NCBI GenBank assembly: GCA_002099365.1
Contig: MSED01000003.1
Span: forward strand, 310,001 to 374,000
Reading direction: 5' to 3'
Origin: Phialophora verrucosa
Taxonomy: Eukaryota; Ascomycota; Eurotiomycetes; Chaetothyriales; Herpotrichiellaceae
DNA length: 64,000 nucleotides
Positions within the stretch are counted from its first letter, which is position 1; each line of letters starts with the position of its first letter. A program made the translations under genes and the position numbers. The notes below the pieces were generated by a model. That model was not told the DNA's origin, searched no databases, and saw nothing but the letters and a program-made list of their open reading frames with translations. Of the stretch, positions 57,575-64,000 are shown in pieces.

Positions 57575-58515
57575 CGATGAGGAAGACCGGGGGAAGATAT
57601 ATATGTCCGTGGCGCCGTCGGGATGGGCCGGCGTCGCATTGAGCCAGGGTTTTGAATGGCCGCAAGGACGAGGGCGAGGGCGAGGGCGAGGGCGTGGTAG
57701 AAGAGCCGGGCAGAGGAAGCAGCGGAGGCTCTTGGAGTGGGATCATGACTATAGGCAACAACAAGTGCGTTCTTGGCTCACAGTCCATCAGTGCCTTCAT
57801 CCTGTCGCATTTTGACTGCTACGAGACGAGACACTTTGAAGCGGGACGCCTGGTCAGCTTGAGGAGGGATGGAACTGATTGTCATCAAGAAAGGGAGTGA
57901 ACTTCTGAAGTCCAAGTCGATCAGATGGTAATGTGGAGATGGGCAGCGGCACCTTTATCTATCTTGGTCCGCAGAACTGATGGATCAAGCGATGTTTTGC
58001 ACAGTACGTTCCTGGTCTAGTGTCGTTGGTCTTCGTCCTCGACGCTGGCATCATCTCCCACACTCCCACCCTGCCGCATCGGATTGTACAACAAATTAAT
58101 TCTCTTCCCCGCCTCGGGTCTGGGACACCTAGGTATTGACATGACCTGACCGGAGTCATGGGCAGTCAGGCCTTTGCTGTGTTTACCCGAGGTTCTTACA
58201 AGGTTAGGACTCCAATCGAGGGGCTGGCTGGGCGACGGAGCAATACGGTACCCCGCCTGCTCTCCAGACATTTCGGGGACGACAGGGGGGCACGGTCATG
58301 TGTGTGGTGCAGACAGCTAGGTTAAGACGTTTTCCACGAACTCCGTCGAACCATGGATCTTCGGAAATCATCTTGCGGTCTCGTACTTAAAGTCTGGGAC
58401 CTTCCTCATGCCGGCCCCTGTTCCCCCCCTTCCTGAGAGCATTCGGCCTTTCGTGTTCTCACCTGCATTGCCCCCCGTAGTTCATTAGTTGACCGTGAAC
58501 CCGACATCATCGACA
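57575..58515. other. Gene-free spacer with a GAGGGC microsatellite
   Basis: About 940 bp. gagggc is repeated four times at 57670-57693. No supported gene. The downstream half should be the promoter of the cyclase-family gene. Confidence 0.45.
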
Positions 58516-59659
58516 ATGGCGGACTATTCGAACCTCCCCGACTTCGACTCTCTGCCCAAGGTGGAGGGCATGCCTCAGGGCTGTGCGTGGGGCGTCTTCG
58601 ACAAGGACGGCAAAAAGGACCATCTCGGTTGCCTGAACCTGCTCACCCCAAAGGTGATCCAGGGCGCGTTCAAAGAAGCGCGCGACGGCGTCTCCGTCTC
58701 GCTCAACTGGCCGATCGGCGCGATCAAGAAGCCCGGCTTCGCGAGGAAGGGCCTGGAACACAAAGTGCTGTCGTTCAAGGAGGGGCCGTTCGACCTGCAC
58801 GGCTTCGACGACGAGGTCGAGTTCAACACGCAATGTTCCTCCCAGTGGGACAGCCTGGTGCATTTTGCCCACCAGCCCACGGGGACGGGCTACAACGGCG
58901 CCAAACCCACGCGCGAACAACTGGTCCAAGAGTTCGGCAACGTCGACCTCGACAAGGCCCTCCCCACGCTGAACCACTGGCACGACCGCGGCGGGCTGGT
59001 CGGCCGCGGCGTCCTCCTCGACTACCGCGCCTACGCCCAGGCCAAGGGCATCAAGTACGACTGCTTCTCCTCGCACGCCATCTCGGTGCAGGACCTCGAG
59101 GCCGTGGCCAAGCACCAGGGCACCGAGTTCCAACACGGCGACATCCTCATCGTCCGGTCGGGATTCACCGAGGACCTGGGCGCGGCGAGCGCGGAGGAGC
59201 AGGAACGCCTGCTCGGCACGCACAAGGCCGTGGGCGTCAAGGGCGTCAAGGAATCGGCAAAGTGGATCTGGAACCACCATTTCGCGGCCGTGGCGGGCGA
59301 CGCCATTGCCTTTGAGCAGCTCCCGCCCATCCTCGAGGACGAGGGCGGCCGCGAAGGTGGCATCGGAGACCTTGGTAAGTACCTCAGCGAACGAAGCAGC
59401 AGAAGACGAGCGCATGGGCCCTATTTCTTGTCATGGTTACTTATTGTGGTGACTCTCACACGCTAATCAACAATATTTCACAGTCCTCCACCAGTACTTC
59501 CTCTCCCTGTTCGGCCTCAACATCGGCGAACTCTGGGACCTCAAAGCCCTAGGCGAACACTGCAAGAAGATCGGCCGCTATTCGTTCTTGCTCACGAGCG
59601 TGCCGCTCAACGTCCCCGGCGGGGTTGGAAGCCCGCCCAACGCCCTGGCCATCTTCTAG
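58516..59659 (+). CDS. Cyclase-family (kynurenine formamidase-like) protein
   Basis: Two exons, 58516-59374 and 59484-59659, with a 109-nt intron. The product is 344 residues from MADYSNLPDFDSLP; an ATG at 58489 would add nine. It belongs to the metal-dependent cyclase/amidohydrolase-like family PF04199. The N-terminal 'LGCLNLLTPKVI' is typical of the fungal clade. The region corresponding to the HxGTHxDxxxH metal site reads 'NTQCSSQWDSLVHFAHQ': Asp and the last His remain, while GTH is replaced by SQW. Later blocks include 'GVLLDYRAYA' and 'GDILIVRSGF'. Members hydrolyse N-formylkynurenine or related amide/lactone substrates; this clade is uncharacterised as far as I know. The GC-rich third positions keep the antisense strand open. 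Confidence 0.88.
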
Positions 59660-60423
59660 GTGGGACGCGGGGGAGCGGGCAGAGCTGAAGAATCAAGGAT
59701 CGGGAACGAAGGGAATCGCGTGGTGGAAACCGGGACGTGGATCTGAACAGACGACGACAATATCCGCAGTGGTAATCAAGATCCTGGATCTATGTGCTTG
59801 AGCGTCTTGGAGACACTTGTGTGTTGGGGAAGAGGTACGAAAGCTCGCGAGATGAGCCTGACAAGTCCATCGCCGTGCCCTGCACTGCATTGCGCTGTAA
59901 CGAGAATGCACAGTACATAACACAGTACATATAATATACTGTTTTAGTTTCCGGTGTCTAAGATCTACAGTGGTGTCGAGTATATACAATACCCGTGGCC
60001 TCGGCCTCCTCATCCTCATCCTTTGTATACTAGCGTCAAGATCACGCTCCCAGACCAGGTACTGTAGGTAGCCCTCTCGTACGGTATGGGAGGGCTGTCC
60101 CCCTCTTCGACTTCGTCGTCGCTGTCGCTCTCGCTTCATTGCCCCTCACACAGGCGGCGCATGGCCTTTGTTTGTACCGTGTGCGAGCGCCATGTATTCC
60201 GTCCGCCACGGCTCCCGGCCTCTCCCTGCCAGCAACGATTTCCAGATCTGCGACTCCGGAAAGGCTGAGGCGGAGACGGCGTCTTCGTTCCGTTGTCTGT
60301 CGCAAGATTCAGTCGCAGTTCTACCACCTGCCGGGGCTCTTGAAATGCGCGCCTTTCCGGCTCCCAGCCTGCCAAAGGGGATTATCAGGTCTCTTCTCAG
60401 CCACCACAATGCATCAATTCAGC
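59660..60423. other. Convergent 3' spacer between cyclase gene and mS29 gene
   Basis: About 760 bp between two stop codons on opposite strands. Many small overlapping frames occur on both strands, none with a domain. No RNA gene is seen. Confidence 0.45.
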
Positions 60424-61962
60424 CTATGCAGGTACCCGCCTCCCTAACCGGGCCAACTCCCCGACAACACCCCCTCCACTCAAACCCCTCATTTCGCCCA
60501 CAAACCCATCTGTAATCCTCTTGTGCAAAATTCCACTCCGTGCAAAGTACTCGAGGTATCCTCTACTTTCCACTCTGTCTAGGCCCTTCAGTTCCATCAG
60601 ATTCACGTTGTTTGGGGCAGTGGCGGCGGCCCCGAGGGCTAGAACGCGCTCATCAGGCTTGCTATAAGGTTTCGGGAGGGGGAAGTCCGGATCACTGGGC
60701 GCCATATGCTGTTTTTGGACGGCGCGCATTTGAGACAGGAGGAGTTCGAACGTCGGATGCGCAGGGGTATTGCTGCCCGATGTGCTGAAGAGGACCATTC
60801 CACCGTTGACAAATGGACTCGCAGAGCCGGGGGTTGAGAACAAGAGGTTGGTGAACCGCTTCACCAGCGTGAATTGACGGGCGTGGATGATTTTATGCTC
60901 GCTGTTGCGGTAAAGCGTCGGACCCATCCAGTGGTCTACCCCGTCTGCGGCGACAAGCACTGGCGGTCGAGGGTTCGCGCCTGGTTCGCTGAGTTCTTTG
61001 TACAGAGCTTGCCAGGCGGGAGAGGAGAGGTGGAAGTCCGCCGCGCCTTGTTGGGCGAGGTCGTAGAGTGTAGCGTTGCTCTTCAGCGAGAGGGGTTTAG
61101 GATGACTCTGGTTGAGTTTTAAAGTCTTCAAAACCGTTTCGTTTGAGGCCATAGCGCGTTGGAGGAGGAGCTGGGTGAGATGGGGTTGGGTGTACATTTG
61201 CTCCGTGTCGGCTTCGGCGTGTCGGAGTGGTGCATAGGACGACGTGTTGTTGACGTGTTCTTGGGCTGGAGACAATGGTTAATATGAAACCATGTCGAAC
61301 AGAGCGACAGACTTACCCTCTGGAATGTTTAGGACAATCCACTGCTTCATATAAGCCATACTCATTGCCTGCAACATGAGAATACTCTTCCCACTGGCCC
61401 TCTCGCCAATAACCAGGCGCTTAACGAACTTGTTCGCACCATCCGCACCCTCGATGTCCTGCATATCCCTCGCAATTTTGATCGTCTCTTGTCTGATCAA
61501 CGTCGCCGGTCTCCTAAACAACCCCCAATTCTGCGTTGTCTTGAACGCCCTCGAATCTCTCAGTTGGTCCAACAACCCGCCATCCAGAGCCATCATCTGC
61601 CCGATAAATTTTTCATCGGTTACATTTTCCTTACTCCATGTCTCCATGTCAGACACAGGTATGGCATTAGTATTGCTCAGAACGATCCGCCGCCTTTGAG
61701 CTCTGCGTTCTCCGACTGGGGGAAGCTTCGGCCGTTCGCGGGATTTTTTCTTCAGACGCGCGGATTGAGATTGGCGGGCGCGGGGTCCGCTTGAGCCCTG
61801 TTGGGTGGCTTTCTTCTTCAAGAGCGGAGATTTATATTGTGCTGCGGTGGTGTGGAAGGAGGTGGTCTGCATCCATGTCGCTGCGGCAATGGGGAGGTTT
61901 CTCGAGGTCGGGGACGATATTCGGAGCCGCGAGAGACATTCAGCGCATATCGAGAGGAACAT
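60424..61962 (-). CDS. rsm23: Mitochondrial small-subunit ribosomal protein mS29 (DAP3/RSM23)
   Basis: Two exons, 61962-61317 and 61265-60424, with a 51-nt intron. The product is 495 residues from MFLSICAECLSRLRISS, an Arg/Ser-rich mitochondrial targeting sequence; an ATG 32 codons upstream is possible. The DAP3 domain contains a P-loop GERASGKS near residue 195, preceded by 'FIGQMMALDGGLLDQLRDSR' and followed by 'QWIVLNIPEAQEHVNNTSSY' across the intron. Later blocks are 'PVLVAADGVDHW' (Walker B region) and 'LMELKGLDRVESRGYLEYF'. mS29 is a GTP-binding protein in the head of the mitochondrial small ribosomal subunit. It is divergent from RRS1 across 337 bp. Confidence 0.93.
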
Positions 61963-62299
61963 GACGCTTGTGGACGACTCCCGCCAAGATGAAATCGCGG
62001 TTGCAGTATGCGAAAGCTCGCTGGATAGCTCGAAGAGCAGCTTGAACTCGAATTGCACGAGAGAGTAAATTCACGCCGGCTCACCCTCTTTCAAGGCCGA
62101 GAGTGATGCCGCCCTATTGTCCCTGTCTGGGAGATGAGCGGCAGTCTGCTGTACATGAGCGCACGAGTAAAAGCGGCATGCAATAACGGGAAAACCTCGG
62201 TTCAGCCTCGTCAGATTTTTGCGGAGAAGTTGGATCCTCGATAAGTTTTCCACCGCCATCCACGCGCATGTACCCAAGGTTTCAACACTAACAGACATA
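61963..62299. promoter_or_regulatory. Divergent promoter region of mS29 and RRS1 genes
   Basis: 337 bp between two start codons on opposite strands. No recognised element can be claimed. Confidence 0.5.
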
Positions 62300-63078
62300 A
62301 TGGCGGACACAGTAATGGCGGAGACATCGGCCTCAGTACAGGCGCCCGGTTCGGCGCCCTCGAACAACGCTTCTTCGATGCCGGAGCGATTGTACGTCCT
62401 CCTCTGCCATTCTTCCCTTCTATGTCCCACCTAATGATAGGAATACTCACTTCTTCAAGACCAACAACCGTCGAAAAACCTAGTCCTTACCTATATGACC
62501 TCGGCTACCTTACCGCCGTGGACCCCAATCCTCTCCCAGCAACAAGTACCCTCCTCGGCCAACCCACCACTGAACGCAACGAGTGCCTAAAATCCACGGC
62601 CCGCGATGGCGCCCAATCTCTACTCAACACTCTCCTAACGACCTGTCCCATTAGTTCCACCCCCGATGGCTTGATAATGACCCTCCCCGCTCCGCAGAAT
62701 TATCTCCCAAGGTGGAAACCGCTCCCGAAACCTAAAGCGCCCACGAAATGGGAACTTTTCGCCCGCAAGAAGGGTATTGGGAAGTATGGCGGAAGTCTCA
62801 AAGGCGGCGCCGCACGAGAAGATAGACGAAAGAATCTGGTGTACGATGAGGAGAGCGGCGAATGGGTCAAGAAATGGGGCTATAAAGGTACGAACAAGAA
62901 AGAGGAGAGTCAGTGGCTTGTCGAGCTGGATGATGAGAAGGTAAGGATGGAGAAGCAAGGCGCGGATGCGGGGAAGAATGTGAGGACAGAGGGACGGAGG
63001 GAGCGGAAAGAGAGGGTCAAAAGACAGGAGCGGCGTCAAAGGGGCAACGAGAGAAGGATGAGGAAGGGTGGTGGTTGA
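62300..63078 (+). CDS. rrs1: Ribosome biogenesis regulatory protein RRS1
   Basis: Two exons, 62300-62391 and 62460-63078, with a 68-nt intron. The product is 236 residues. The RRS1 domain (about residues 35-185) contains 'YDLGYLTAVDPNPL', 'DGAQSLLNTLLT' and the signature 'KAPTKWELFARKKGIG'. It is followed by 'NLVYDEESGEWVKKWGYKG'. The last 50 residues are Lys/Arg/Glu-rich with probable nucleolar localisation signals. With Rpf2 it brings 5S RNP to pre-60S particles in the nucleolus. The short first exon (30 codons, Ala/Ser/Pro-rich) is not conserved, so the start is less certain than the body. Confidence 0.95.
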
Positions 63079-64000
63079 CACGAAAGATTGGTTGAATGAG
63101 CAAATGATGTATCATGACAAGTGTTGCATGGGGTTTTTGAGGTGTCTGGCCGTGTGCTGAAGCGTGATATTTCCCCGATGCAGATTCTGCTCCAAAGCTA
63201 CCTTATGCTGTGCATGGTGACAGATCAGAATGAGGCTGGTGAATTGGCCCAGACGGGGACATCGGGAACAGGTACAAGGACAAGCCGGAGTTCGCTTCAG
63301 CACAGCTTCACACTGCTCTCCGCCAGTACCAGAACCAGCCACGATCAAGTGAAGTGAGGAGGGAAAGATTCAGGACTGGCAAATTGGGATCAAAGCAACA
63401 GATTGGGCAATTCCTGCCCACAGGCGTCATTCAAGACCACCGCTAAACAACAATTCGGGTACTACCAAACCATGGCGACTCAGATACCCAATCTCTTTAG
63501 CTTTCCAATCTCGTTCAGTTCAATCAAGGCTTTGCAAAACGTCAACTTCTCGAACCCACCTAGTCGTACAATGAGAGACTTCCACCAGAGTTACCCCGTT
63601 TCCCTCCTCCGCGACATATCCGCTGTCTTGACACCTCATGAAAGCTCATAGTCAACTGTCGGCCAAAGCAAGGGCCGCATCCAATGCAAGAATAAACATC
63701 AATGCTGAACCCCAGGAAATGCAATCTAGATAATACATGATATATTCCGGAGCCCCAAATCACTCCTTCGTCGCGCCCTACATGCTTATCCAAGCATGGA
63801 ATGCAACAGATAATCCAAATGCATTGGGTTGCTTCCTCTCCAGACTCGGAAGCAGAATAGTGTTGTGGCGAAGAGTCTCACATCCGGATAGGAGAAAGCC
63901 CAGTCAGTTCTGGCAATTTCTGGTCGAGGGACAGCTTTTGAGGTTCCGGTGTGACAATCCGTTGTGGCACAGCAGGAACAGATTGACTTGGTCCATGCCC
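63079..64000. other. Right-edge intergenic stretch
   Basis: About 920 bp downstream of RRS1 with only short, unsupported frames. It may include the 3' region of a gene beyond the window edge. Confidence 0.4.

Noticed and set aside
58507..59415. 302-codon minus-strand frame over the cyclase gene
   Set aside because: Antisense shadow caused by GC-rich third positions; it reads as Val/Leu/Arg/Glu-rich with no family pattern.
1..64000. CRISPR array, prokaryotic operon, phage or viral genes
   Set aside because: Intron-bearing fungal genes throughout; no regular spacer-repeat array and no viral or transposase-like domains recognised.

Overview
The window reads as nuclear DNA of a filamentous ascomycete (Pezizomycotina). 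Genes carry many short GT-AG introns, mostly 43-120 nt. Intergenic spaces are 0.3-2 kb. The protein families are typical of moulds: Zn2Cys6 regulators, a Baeyer-Villiger monooxygenase, YAT permeases, MFS carriers, a CFEM protein and PalF. I cannot fix the genus from sequence alone. All gene models below were spliced by hand from reading frame, splice consensus and family conservation.

The left part (1-11 kb) looks accessory. It holds a 5'-truncated Zn2Cys6-type regulator, a flavin Baeyer-Villiger monooxygenase (-), a divergently transcribed serine beta-lactamase/esterase-like hydrolase (+), and a second Zn2Cys6 regulator. A BVMO (ketone to ester) beside an esterase-fold hydrolase and regulators suggests a small ketone-catabolic or secondary-metabolic module.

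From 12 to 41 kb genes are scattered among long gene-poor stretches. In order they are phosphomannomutase, an amino-acid permease, the pH-signalling arrestin PalF/RIM8, an Rrn10-like RNA polymerase I factor, a broken methyltransferase pseudogene, enolase-phosphatase E1, an MFS exporter, a Ser/Thr-rich GPI-type wall protein, a CFEM protein, a secreted type-B carboxylesterase and a sugar-porter MFS protein.

From 41 to 63 kb the window is mostly compact housekeeping DNA with divergent gene pairs: SSN3/CDK8 kinase, ribosomal protein eS26, a CBS/PB1 membrane protein, PEX1, MCM7, a low-complexity repeat protein, a cyclase-family enzyme, mitochondrial ribosomal protein mS29 (DAP3/RSM23) and the ribosome assembly factor RRS1. 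The PEX1-MCM7 intergenic region carries two MluI cell-cycle boxes close to MCM7. I found no tRNA, rRNA, CRISPR array or intact transposon.
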